Source: Piezodorus guildinii
Lineage: Eukaryota; Arthropoda; Insecta; Hemiptera; Pentatomidae
Direction of reading: 5' to 3'
DNA: 64,000 nt
NCBI GenBank assembly: GCA_023052935.1
Contig: CM041295.1
Location: 21,204,880-21,268,879, forward strand
Position numbers and translations under genes: made by a program. Below the pieces are notes generated by a model. The model was not told the origin of the DNA. It searched no databases and saw nothing but the letters and a program-made list of their open reading frames with translations. Below, one piece after another: positions 22,689 to 31,354 of the stretch. Position 1 is the first letter of the stretch, and every line of letters starts with the position of its first letter.

Positions 22689-25600
22689 CTATTTTATACT
22701 GAGTATATTTTTGGTATCTAGGATACTTGTGTTGTGTATATAAAAATTAAAAGTTTAATATGTTTTACAACTTCGTCACCTCAATATTAGATAAGTTATA
22801 TATTTCCAATAAGTGAGTAACAACTCATTTATTTCTCTAGACAAAGAACTGTTGCCTGTTAATTCAAGTAGTATAAAAAATATGAAGTTTACCAATTTCT
22901 CGAAATGAAGGCAGCTGTTGCCAACATGTTATCAGGCTGCATGATCCAGACACTCCATGGCATTTACATGTAACACGTGACATTACAATCACAGCCTGTA
23001 AAGAAATATTACATTTTGATAAATTTATAATTTAATTATGGGTTTCTTAATAATTTTGATCCATATTTTACATCACTTGACATTTATTTTTTCCAAAGTT
23101 TCAGTCTAGGCCATTTTCAAGGAATCCTAATAACATTATTTTGATTAAGTACAGATGGAGATTCGTAGTGCTTTTTGGCCAAATGCCGAGTAAGGTGGCT
23201 CACAGCCGCCAGGCATTTCCCTCTCAATGTTTGGGTAACCACATTTTTGAGGCTGGGTGTGCCCTAGAAGGGTCCCTCTACCCCAGGGTCGTCCCACGGC
23301 TAAAATAACAAAAAAATATTCTGTCTCAGCCGGGCTTCGAACTGAGAAACCGGATATATTGCTGTCTCTGGCTCTATCCACTAGACCACGCTGTAAATGA
23401 AACACTGATATACAGTTGAAAATATTGGGTTGTGTCACATGAAATGTCCGTTTTCAAGGTAAAGGATTTTTATTAAAAATACGATATGAAAACAAGATAA
23501 TTTTATTCGAAGTATTTACCTTCTTTTTCTACACATTCCAACGTGACACCAACTTTTTTTATCCCCGAACTGAAAAACTCTGAGCTTTGAGTAAAACAAA
23601 ATCTAAAAACGCCCATTTCACTTGATCATCATTTTCAAAAAGTTTTCCTTTGACGAAGTTTTCTAAATTCCTGAACAGGTGGTAATATGTTGGAGGCAAG
23701 TCAAGTCCAAAGAGAATATGGTGGGTGCGTAAGAACTTCGTAGCCCAGTTCTTTCAATTTTTGCACGGTATGTTTTGAAACATGGGGTCTTACTGCCGCT
23801 CAGTGAGATCATGAGGTACCCATGTATCGAGCCTTTTTTACTTCCCCAATACGCTTTAAATGTCTGGAAACGGTAGATGCACTTGCATTTATTTGTGCTG
23901 AGAGTCCTTTAACAGTTTGGTATGGGTTTCCTTCTACTGTATGTTTGAGGACATAGTTGTCTATTACGGAAGGTCTTCCTCGGGGCAAGTTTTCCAAGTC
24001 GGTATCCCCAGCTGAAAACTTATCAAACCAACGGCGAATGGTCCGTTCATTAACACTCCCTTCCCCAAACGCCCTGCAAATATTTCTAGCGGCCTCAGCT
24101 GCTGAATGGCCGAGTTTAAACTCGTACAAAAATATTACTCGAAAATCGCGAATTTCCATGTTCATATTTGGAGGTATACTAAAAAGTGGGTAATTGATTG
24201 GGAAGCTAATGTTTATAATACAAAGGTAGAGGATTAGTAACTGTTTACTTTAAATATGTAAACATTCGGAAGAAAACAACAGAGACCTGCAAAATCCTTC
24301 ATGTATTTCAGAAACTATAAAAACGGACATTTCATATGAAACAATCCAATATAATTATTACTACTATCTTATGTGTTTGAAATGTGCGTGCCTAATTAAG
24401 AAGGCATAGACTGAGCCTAAGTATATTGTAACTTTGCCTACCAAGTCGCTTTTCATTGTTTTACTATAGTGTCCTGGGTTTTAATTAAAGTTTTCTTATA
24501 AAATGTTTTCTAGTTGTCTTTTATAATCCTAGCCCCTACGTATACAAACTTTAGAGCAAACTCTGTTTATTAACTAAATCAAAAGGATTACTTGTAGCTG
24601 GGTGGTTAGCGTAACAGCCTCCTATGCAAAAGGTCACGGGTTCGAACCCGCAGGTGGTCCTAGGATTTTTTAATGGGAGTAAAAAATCCTTAGTTACGCC
24701 GTCCTTCGGATGGGACGTTAAAAGGTGGTCCCGAGCCTGTGCGATGTCAGGTACTCGTTAAAGATCCCTATCCTAATAAAACCTGGATAGGCAAAATTTA
24801 GGACTCCCACTGTAGCATCGTCCGATTAGCCATAGTAGCATAACGTGACGTTAAATAAATAAACAATAACTAAATCAAAGTAAAACAACATAGATGAAAC
24901 TATATTATTATATTAAATAATTAACAATTTTATTAATTTTTTGACTAACATTAAAAAGTATATTTACCCTTCTTCCTGCTTCATTATTATGTAGATTCAT
25001 TAAAGCTCTCCCTTGTCTTTGTGTTCCTCGTCGGTACCTTGTTTCCCTTTCTCTAACGTCTACGAAACTCTGAGTGAATCTGAAAGTGGGGAATTTTCAA
25101 CTATGTATTATATAGTTTACTATATATTCAACTTATAAATTTTGTATTTAGACTAAATACTCTATAATCCTATAATCTATAATACTCTATAGGCCCGTCT
25201 TAACTTATGGATCTGAGCCTTGGACCCTCACTGGTAAAGAGGAGAGGGAAATCCTCATATTTGAAAGAAAGATCTTAAGAACGATATTTGGGCCAGTTAA
25301 GATCGGGGAAAGCTGGAGGCGGAGGAAAAACTTGGAAATCTACCGGATCTATGGCGAAGCTGATGTGATGAGGATAATCAACTTAGGAAGACTGCGATGG
25401 GCTGGCCACGTAGTACGGATGCTAGACGATGAAGTTCCAAAAAAGCTGGTGGATGGGAGGCTCCATCGGACAAGGGGAAGAGGAAAACCTCGGCTTAGAT
25501 GGGAGGACACCGTTGCCAGGGATGCTCTTCGCCTACTTGACACCCGCAACTGGCGAGCGGCTGCTCAAGACCGAACCACCTGGCGAAGACTTATTGAGGA

Positions 25601-27832
25601 GGCCAAGGACCACATCGGTCTGGAGCGCCACGGATGATGATGACTCTATAATCCTGTTTTTTCATCACTATGTTCCCACCATACAAGAAAGTTTTAATCA
25701 ACAATAAGTGCAATGTGAAGTAAGTGCAAAATAAATTTGAAAAATTCTACTTTAAAACGATTATTCTTGCAGATAGAGTTTCTTATTTTTTAATAGTAAA
25801 CCCAGATCGATCATTCTTTAAATATCACATTAAATCCTATACACTTATTCAGGGGTAAGTGCATCAGTTTCAGCCATGTAGCAGAAGTAATCATTTAAAA
25901 AATAAAATAAAACGCCTCAGATTCACATTTTAGAATATTTTGTGACACATGCCAAACAAAATTAATGACCACTTACACAGTTGCCTTTGAAAAACACAAG
26001 AAATTTAAATTAACATATCATTTTTAAGTATAGCTTCCAAAATTTCCTCTTACTACAAAAAAAATACATACTAATACAGTAAAAGTTGAAATATTCAACT
26101 TGATAAACAGGTTGGAAATAGTATTTTTGCAAGTTATTCTACAGTAGATTTGTAAAACATCAATCATTGGAGTTCATGCTCTCTAAAGTTCTCTGGTTTT
26201 GGGTTGAATAAGCAGATGAAGAATTCACCCATTTATTTATAATGTGGGTTTTCCTCTTTCCACGCATAATGGTCGTTCATATTGCCATTTTATTTTGTTG
26301 GGAGAGGATATTTTTGATAGAGCATTTTACAAAGAAAGAACATGATTAAAAAAAAATGGTCATAGCTTTTATCCGTTCGTTACCTGTAACCATAAACAAG
26401 ATTATCACCACATCCTCCCCATTTCCAATCGCTGTGGAGGTCCTTGGGTCTGGCTGCTCTTGAGCAACTACAAGAAGAAAGCTGACCATCCCTGCACTGC
26501 CTTGCTAATGAGTGCGTCACGCCTGCAGAACTTATTGAGTGAACGAATGCTGACTCTCGACTTCCTGAAAACATATAAATTGAAAGTTTGTATAAGAAGC
26601 AGTGGGTATACTGATCGAAATACAATATATTCTCCATTTTATAAAAATAATAAATAATAATAAAATAAAAACTAGAATAGAAACCATTATAACTATAGCA
26701 TGTATATACGGAACGATCCAAGGGTTGAGGGCCACAGGGAGTTAACGTACCTTGACTCCCAGGTAATAAAATGTATTTCAAAGGCTTTGAGACACCCTGT
26801 CTCTCACTAATAAAGTAATAATTTGTTTACCCCACCTACTAAGTATCTTCTTATTCCCATCCATGAATCTTCCTAACCAACGGAAAACTTTCCCATACTT
26901 ATCACGGAAATATATTTCTGTTGTTCTCACCCTCTTACTAATAAACTGAGGCATATATATAGGTATTATGTAGAGTATATAGTATATAATATATAGAGGT
27001 AATATTGCATACAATAATTATTAATTACTCAATGTGGTTGTATTTTAAGTCACTTTTCACTGAAATTGTCACTCCAAGGGCCATCTTTACGTGTGGACTG
27101 CCAGCCTCCACGTGGTTTCGATGGACGTTTGCTCTTCTGGCAGTCATTAGTAAGGGTTTCTAATTCGCAAGAAATGTACTTTTGTCATATTTCAGACATA
27201 ACAGATTAGTTAAAAAATAAATAAACTAAACTAATTGTATGTTCAATAGGCTAGAAAATCGGATGTAATTGATCACTTCATCAAATTAATTAGCTGCTTA
27301 GTATGAGCTGGAGAGCAGCAAGAAATGGATTTCCGTGATAAGTACGGTAAAAACAAATTTTTAAAAATATTTCTAGATGTTTGTTCGATGACTTAGTCAA
27401 CCATGCTCCTGTCTTCTAGACTAGTAAAAAGAAAGAGATAGACCCAGGCTGTGGTCGCTGGAAGATTGCCTCGCGAACCTACGACTTCTAGGAGTGACAG
27501 AATGATGGAGGAGGCCAAGTCCCTTCATAGGATCTCAGAGATAGATTGATAAATTAATTTTCTGTCAGCAATAATTATAAAATAATAGATGAATAAGCTA
27601 CTACTGACCTAAGTTGTTTAAAGGACCGAATACTGAAGAGTCCTGTACTGTGGAGCAGTTCCACCTACGGGACTGGAACTGATGTTGGCACTCGGCGATG
27701 GCAGTGGCTACTCCAGAAGCGATGGCCAACATGTGATCTGGATACAGCTGGCACAGGCGGAGCTGCCCGACGGACAGCCCTTCCACGCTTTCACAGCCGT
27801 TCACACCTGCGCCCTTCGAGTCACGAATACTC
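20653..27832 (-). CDS. Wnt5: Wnt5-class secreted signalling protein, six 3' exons (5' end missing)
   Basis: Secreted, lipid-modified ligand of the Wnt family; Wnt5 proteins usually act through Ror/Ryk-type receptors in axon guidance and planar polarity (family knowledge). Six exons joined 27832-27609, 26564-26384, 25079-24968, 22995-22893, 21235-21068, 20840-20653 keep one frame (976 bases, about 324 residues) with GT/AG introns and matching phases (1, 2, 0, 1, 1). Visible hallmarks: RRWNCST, RACRDGQLS-like [47 protein letters not shown] (the Ser that is normally palmitoleoylated), [14 protein letters not shown] and the C-terminal [10 protein letters not shown]. Residues such as [23 protein letters not shown] and YNTQKV favour Wnt5. 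The long insert of Drosophila Wnt5 is absent. Signal peptide exon(s) upstream were not found. Confidence 0.88.
21068..21235 (-). CDS. Wnt5: Wnt5 exon
   Basis: Acceptor TTTTCAG|GTGA, donor CTTG|GTAATG. Encodes [40 protein letters not shown] and [14 protein letters not shown]. Confidence 0.9.
21451..22173 (-). repeat. Dispersed repeat family D, copy in Wnt5 intron
   Basis: Nearly full-length inverted copy: starts TACTTTCACTTGCC, ends GGAGGTAAATTGAAGTCGTG then CACCAGA before a T run. Internal blocks CTGAAATTTCATATTTAAGA, TTACGATTTTCTCAAAAACG and TAGTCTGACAGGGCTTAAAT match other copies. A large (GT/GC)n tract fills its CA-rich segment. Confidence 0.8.
21535..21638. repeat. (GT)n/(GC)n microsatellite inside family D copy
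   Basis: GT-rich tract with GCGC interruptions, at the internal CA-rich position of the dispersed repeat. Confidence 0.9.
22626..22683. repeat. (AT)n microsatellite in Wnt5 intron
   Basis: Uninterrupted AT dinucleotides. Confidence 0.95.
22893..22995 (-). CDS. Wnt5: Wnt5 exon with the lipidation motif
   Basis: Acceptor CTTTACAG|GCTG, donor ATTG|GTAAAC. Encodes [19 protein letters not shown] then [15 protein letters not shown]. Contains the conserved Ser that Porcupine acylates in Wnt proteins. Confidence 0.92.
23148..23398 (-). mobile_element. SINE1 copy, tRNA-derived (Wnt5 intron)
   Basis: Reverse complement begins GCGTGGTCTAGTGGATAGAG (box A-like) and carries a B box as GTTCGAAGCCC. Body blocks GAAACAGTA-like and GGCGGCTGTG-like segments are shared with the other six copies. 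Diverged, without a clear tail. Confidence 0.75.
23425..24349 (-). mobile_element. Mariner element, internally deleted (Wnt5 intron)
   Basis: Flanked by TA on both sides (23423-23424 and 24350-24351). Inverted terminal repeats begin TTGGGTTGT and TTGGATTGT and share ATGAAATGTCCGTTTT. Length 925 bp against about 1.3 kb for complete mariners. It lies in the intron between the Wnt5 exons at 25079-24968 and 22995-22893. Confidence 0.9.
23809..24165 (-). pseudogene. Mariner transposase, N-terminal part only
   Basis: From the ATG at 24165: [46 protein letters not shown] and [13 protein letters not shown], the two DNA-binding helix-turn-helix units. The frame stops after [11 protein letters not shown]-terminal remnant follows out of frame ([19 protein letters not shown], then PPYSLDL). 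The middle of the catalytic domain with the first two Asp residues is deleted. Complete transposases are about 345 residues; this open frame is 118. Confidence 0.85.
24584..24866 (+). mobile_element. SINE2, tRNA-derived, with 13-bp target duplication
   Basis: tRNA-like head: GTAGCTGGGTGGTTAGCG (box A) and GGTTCGAACCC (box B). Body contains CCTTCGGATGGGACGTTAAA; tail is TAAATAAATAAACAA. It is bracketed by TAACTAAATCAAA at 24571-24583 and 24867-24879. Unrelated in body sequence to SINE1. Only copy seen here. Sits in a Wnt5 intron on the opposite strand. Confidence 0.9.
24968..25079 (-). CDS. Wnt5: Wnt5 exon
   Basis: Acceptor ACTTTCAG|ATTC, donor AAGG|GTAAAT. Encodes [18 protein letters not shown] and [14 protein letters not shown]. 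This is where Drosophila Wnt5 carries its long insert; here the exon is compact at 112 bases. Confidence 0.9.
25172..25642 (+). mobile_element. RTE-type LINE, 5'-truncated, with 13-bp target duplication
   Basis: An open stretch from 25191 to the stop at 25637 reads [53 protein letters not shown] and [19 protein letters not shown], the C-terminal part of RTE-like LINE proteins. A GATGATGATGA tail follows. ACTCTATAATCCT occurs at 25159-25171 and 25643-25655 as target duplication. About 149 codons remain without a stop, suggesting a fairly young but dead-on-arrival copy. Opposite strand to Wnt5, in its intron. Confidence 0.88.
26384..26564 (-). CDS. Wnt5: Wnt5 exon
   Basis: Acceptor TTTTCAG|GAAG, donor TACAG|GTAACG. 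Encodes [33 protein letters not shown] and [15 protein letters not shown]. Phase 1 in, phase 2 out. Confidence 0.9.
27609..27832 (-). CDS. Wnt5: Wnt5 exon (first found)
   Basis: Begins after an acceptor TATTTCAG (AG at 27834-27833) and ends at a donor CTTAG|GTCAGT. Encodes [35 protein letters not shown] and [15 protein letters not shown], with an N-glycosylation site at NCS. It starts with the third base of a codon, so at least one upstream exon exists. Confidence 0.9.
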
Positions 27833-27889
27833 CTGAAATAAAAGTTCAATTAAACTTGATAAAAATGATCATGCGGTCATCAGTTTGAG

Positions 27890-28010
27890 GTTGTTTCCTG
27901 GTAAAGACAGATATTAGAAGAAATCCCACCATTGGAATGAAATTTTAAAAAGACAAGAACAAATAAAACAAAAACTGAAATATAACAAAGACAAGACTCT
28001 ATATCCTTTT
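27890..28010. other. AT-rich DNA upstream of first Wnt5 exon found
   Basis: Intron or 5' region of Wnt5. No further Wnt exon could be identified here or in the DNA to the end of the window. Confidence 0.4.
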
Positions 28011-28469
28011 AATGGATATCAATAGTTGACCGTTGAGATATTCGGGAGGGAATTAGTCGGGGTGACGGTCAGTGAAAACCTCTTGTCTTAGTTTACTAAG
28101 ACAAGACTTGGCAAACGTTGGCAAGACAATAAATAGTTTTTTTTTTTAAACCTGTGCTTCTACGACAAACAAAGGATCTTGGGCTCAGTATAGAGATTCA
28201 TACTGTTTCTCGGCCAAAAGCTAGTTTTTAGGTCGAGATCACACTCAGCCGCCAGGTTTTCCCCCAGAAGGTCTCCATACCGTAGGATCGCTTCAAGGCT
28301 GAAATAACAGAATAAATAATATTCTGCCACAGCCAGGATTTGAACCCAGGACTCGAGGAACACTAGACTTGCGCACTATCCACTATTCTACAATGATCCC
28401 TCAATAAATAGTTAAAACAATTTAATTGTTTTTCTTTCACTGACCGCCGCCCGGGATAACTTCTTCCAG
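28011..28469. mobile_element. MITE family M, copy split by a SINE
   Basis: Left part GGATATCAATAGTTGACCG, GGGAGGGAATTAGTC, GGTGACGGTCAGTGAAA; right part CACTGACCGCCGCCCGGGAT and TTCTTCCAG. The same ends bound the 42-kb copy. A SINE1 at 28139-28401 interrupts it with a 12-bp target duplication. Confidence 0.75.
28139..28401 (-). mobile_element. SINE1 copy inserted in MITE M, with target duplication
   Basis: CAATAAATAGTT at 28127-28138 and 28402-28413 brackets the copy. Reverse complement starts GAGGGATCATTGTAGAATAG, has GGTTCAAATCC (box B) and ends CACAGGTTT followed by an A run. This copy defines the full SINE1 length at about 263 bp. Confidence 0.9.
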
Positions 28470-28490
28470 AATCTGAAATAAAATGAAAAA

Positions 28491-29484
28491 TCTGGTGTGC
28501 ACAACACACGACTATCATTTACTCCCGTTGTTAAAATCAATTTAAGCACTTTTAATTAAAGTTATAAAGCTGTTTTAATTAAATTATAGAGTTGAAAACG
28601 GTTTAACGAATTACATTGAATTTCGATGGAACATTGAATTTAGATTATGGAGGAAATAATTGTCTACAAAATAACTGTTTATCCGCTTTTTATCACTTTC
28701 CATTACCTTACACAATTTTTACTTATGACACTATGTTTTTTCTAAAATCTTTTGTTTTCTAATTGTATATTATACATCTATATTACTACCCTTACGTTTG
28801 GGAAAAAAACAAACTGACTTGGAAAAATATTTCTGCTGTGTTCTCCTTCAGTCAGCTATCTAATTCTTTCAGCTTTTTATATTCATCCATTTTGTTTAAA
28901 TGCTAATAAGATTATATAATTATTTTTTTCGAATCTACTTTCGATGAAGAAAATTTAAAATATCGGCATAGAAGCCCTGTCAGATTATTTCAATCGCAAT
29001 GAAACCTACATGGAATTAAAGCAAATTAAATTTATCATCGATATAATAAGTTTAATCAAACTCATTAGGGCCGCTTTTGAGAAAATCGTAAACATATATA
29101 AAATAAAAAATATAAAGTGGCTCTTCTATTTAGCAAATTCTGATGGAGAAGTTGCAGTAACATCTCAGGGATTTAATTGTATGAAATAGGAAATTTCAGT
29201 TTTTTCCAACTTATCGATTTCGAGTTAGAATTACCATATACAAACTCACACAGACCTTCATGCGGGAATTGATTATTTGGACTCGGGAGACTCTAAAACG
29301 TGTATTTTTTTTATTTATTTATTTTTTTTTTTTATTATCCAAATGACCGTCAAGATTTGAATCCAAATCCTATATGGTCAGAAAACGTGTATTTACGGTA
29401 ACAACTCGAATACGAAAATTTCCATTATCGCAATACTTCCCCTTACTATAGGTACTATTTTTTCACATATAGGTAAGTGAAAGT
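28491..29484 (+). repeat. Dispersed repeat family D, full-length copy
   Basis: Starts TCTGGTGTGCACAACACACG right after an A-rich stretch and ends ATAGGTAAGTGAAAGTA. Internal blocks as in the other copies. About 1 kb. Contains a T-rich interruption near 29310-29335. Confidence 0.8.
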
Positions 29485-29576
29485 AATAACTCAGTGTTAA
29501 TAAAAATTGATCGGTTTAATTTAAGAAAAAAATCTGGTAGACGTTTCACTTTCTTTCCTACTTGATATAAATAATA

Positions 29577-29714
29577 GGGGTACTCACTACGTTGCATGCT
29601 ATTTGTGCTATTGTGCTAAACCCATCAATTTTATACAGGAAATAACTGTAGAAACTCGACGGGTTTAGCAAAATAACACAAATAGCATGCTATAGCAAAC
29701 GTAGTGAGTACCCC
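29577..29714. mobile_element. Small palindromic MITE with TA target duplication
   Basis: GGGGTACTCACTACGTTGCA at the left and its complement at the right; arms of about 50 bp with small gaps around a loop of about 35 bp. Flanked by TA at 29575-29576 and 29715-29716. Length 138 bp. No coding capacity. Probably mobilised by a Tc1/mariner- or PIF-type transposase. Confidence 0.8.
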
Positions 29715-29751
29715 TAATGTAAGTTTACGTTATAAAGCTCCGTAGGGGCTA

Positions 29752-29965
29752 GCAACTTGAACACTTACTAGACAAAAGCTCAAAGCTTCCAGTTAACTGT
29801 AAATGGCTGATTAACACGACTATCATATGCAAAGAACTGTGATGCTCAACTAAACCATCGGATTCTTCTAGAATCCAATCCTTATAATACAAAATCATTC
29901 GCAAAATCCTCAATGTTCCTTCATTCGTAACGTAAAGTAAACTCATCCATAATGACCAGCGACAT
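29752..29965 (+). pseudogene. LINE family L, C-terminal RT fragment
   Basis: Nucleotide similarity to the 51.4-kb and 62.1-kb fragments (CACTTACTAGACAAA, CAATCCTTA, AAAATC.TTCGCAAAATCCT, TCATCCATAA). Decayed, with several stops. Confidence 0.65.
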
Positions 29966-30370
29966 GATTTGCCCGGAACTAGGTCCTATTCTAACATTAC
30001 CATTATAAATGTCGAATTTTTTAATTTTCCTCCTCTATAATACCTTTAATATTGTGAGAATTAATAAAAAATGGTTAAATATATAAGTTGAACGAATTTT
30101 ATAACCAACTAAAGTAGACAAGATGAACAAAAAAATTATGGTTAAAATTTGCAAAACCAATAAAAATAAAATGGTTCTCTTCCAGCTGTAACTATGTCTC
30201 TTCTCAGTGGAGACGGGTTCTACAATAAATTTTACGCGAGCGCCACTCTATTTATTAATCAACAGCGAAACCCTTTAACCTGACAGTATTTAATGGAAAT
30301 AAAAATTAAATTTAAGCACCAGAAACTAAAACAAGTCATGGAGAATAGTTAGGTGCCAACGGAGAATTCT
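29966..30370. other. AT-rich non-coding stretch
   Basis: No gene or repeat recognised. Confidence 0.4.
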
Positions 30371-30383
30371 ATAAAACTAACGT

Positions 30384-30554
30384 ATTTTGTTATTGTATAC
30401 GTTTATTTATTTTTATTTTATTTTATGTAATTTGACTTTCCTTTTGTTTATATTGTAAATATTGTATGAATGAAATCCTGTAGCACTATTATTATTGTCT
30501 ATTATGAAAAATTGTAATATAAACGAATAAAAAAAAAAATAAAAAAAAAAAATA
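30384..30554 (+). mobile_element. Very short LINE 3' end insertion with 13-bp target duplication
   Basis: ATAAAACTAACGT occurs at 30371-30383 and 30555-30567. The 171-bp insert (TTATGTAATTTGACTTTCC, TTGTAAATATTGTATGAATG) ends in an A-rich tail and is the same sequence, reversed, as 41328-41487. It looks like the extreme 3' untranslated end of a LINE. Confidence 0.85.
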
Positions 30555-30974
30555 ATAAAACTAACGTTGATAGAACTACATTACTTCATTACTGCTGGCT
30601 CCACGAGGGTTGAACACTATTATTTTTTTTTTTTGTTAATATTATTACATTTATTTTTAAAATAATTTAAAAAAAAACTATTCATCATCAACTCTACACA
30701 AAAACAAAACAAAACATAATTTTATTTCTAACTGTAACAAAAAAAACAAAACAAATAAATCATTTTTCATTTCATGTTAGAGAGCTAAAGATTTGAGGAA
30801 AAATGTTCTCTTATACATAAAGCTGTGGAAGGTAACGTAAATTGACGAATAGGGCTTAAACATTAGTGATTATTGTAAATAAATATTTTATATTGTTAGA
30901 TTATTTAATCTGAAAATGTGCCTCCATCGAAAATTAATATAATTCTTTATTTTTGTTTTCAACTTAAACATTAT

Positions 30975-31042
30975 TTTAATAGTTCTTAAATTGATTTTAG
31001 TTAACAACCCAGGTAATTGAAAGTCGTGTGTTGCCCGCAACC
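30975..31042 (-). repeat. Dispersed repeat family D, terminal piece
   Basis: TTAACAACCCAGGTAATTGA followed by AAGTCGTGTGTTGC, the family D end in reverse orientation, directly abutting a SINE1. Confidence 0.6.
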
Positions 31043-31354
31043 CGTGGTCTAGCGCTACTCTACTGTGCTCCGGGTCCTGGGTTCGAATCCCGGCTATGGC
31101 GGAATGTTATTTATTCTGTTATTTCGGACGGGGGGCGATCCTAGGATATGGAGACCCTCCTGGGGCAGACCCAGCCTCTATAAACTGGGTTTTCAAAAAT
31201 GGAGAAAATCCTGGCGGCTGAGCGTGATCTCGGCCAAATCACCTCACTGCACGGCCGTTGGCCTAGAAACAGTACGAATCTCTACGTGTACTGAGCCCAA
31301 AACTCTTCATGGGTTGTAGTGGTACAGGTTTTTTTTTTTTTTTTTTTTTTTTTT
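31043..31354 (+). mobile_element. SINE1 copy, tRNA-derived, T-tailed
   Basis: GTGGTCTAGCGC (box A remnant), GGTTCGAATCCCGGC (box B), then the SINE1 body (GGCGATCCTAGGATATGGAG, TGGCGGCTGAGCGTGATC, GAAACAGTACGAATCTCTA) and end GTAGTGGTACAGG followed by about 27 T. The internal frame 31065-31319 is a by-product and is not a gene. Confidence 0.88.

Noticed and set aside
24595..24665. Genuine tRNA gene
   Set aside because: Boxes A and B are present, but the segment continues into a SINE body with a tail and target duplication and does not fold into a complete cloverleaf by eye. The same applies to the SINE1 and SINE3 heads.
26460..26657. Plus-strand 65-residue frame
   Set aside because: Antisense shadow of the Wnt5 exon at 26384-26564 and adjacent AT-rich intron.
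27682..27888. Plus-strand 68-residue frame
   Set aside because: Antisense shadow of the Wnt5 exon at 27609-27832.
28491..29484. Family D as a Helitron
   Set aside because: Starts with TC and has a small hairpin near the other end, but no CTRR terminus and no consistent insertion between A and T could be seen.
31065..31319. 84-residue frame, also similar frames at 37646-37876 and 23145-23438
   Set aside because: They are translations of SINE1 copies; similarity between them reflects the repeat.
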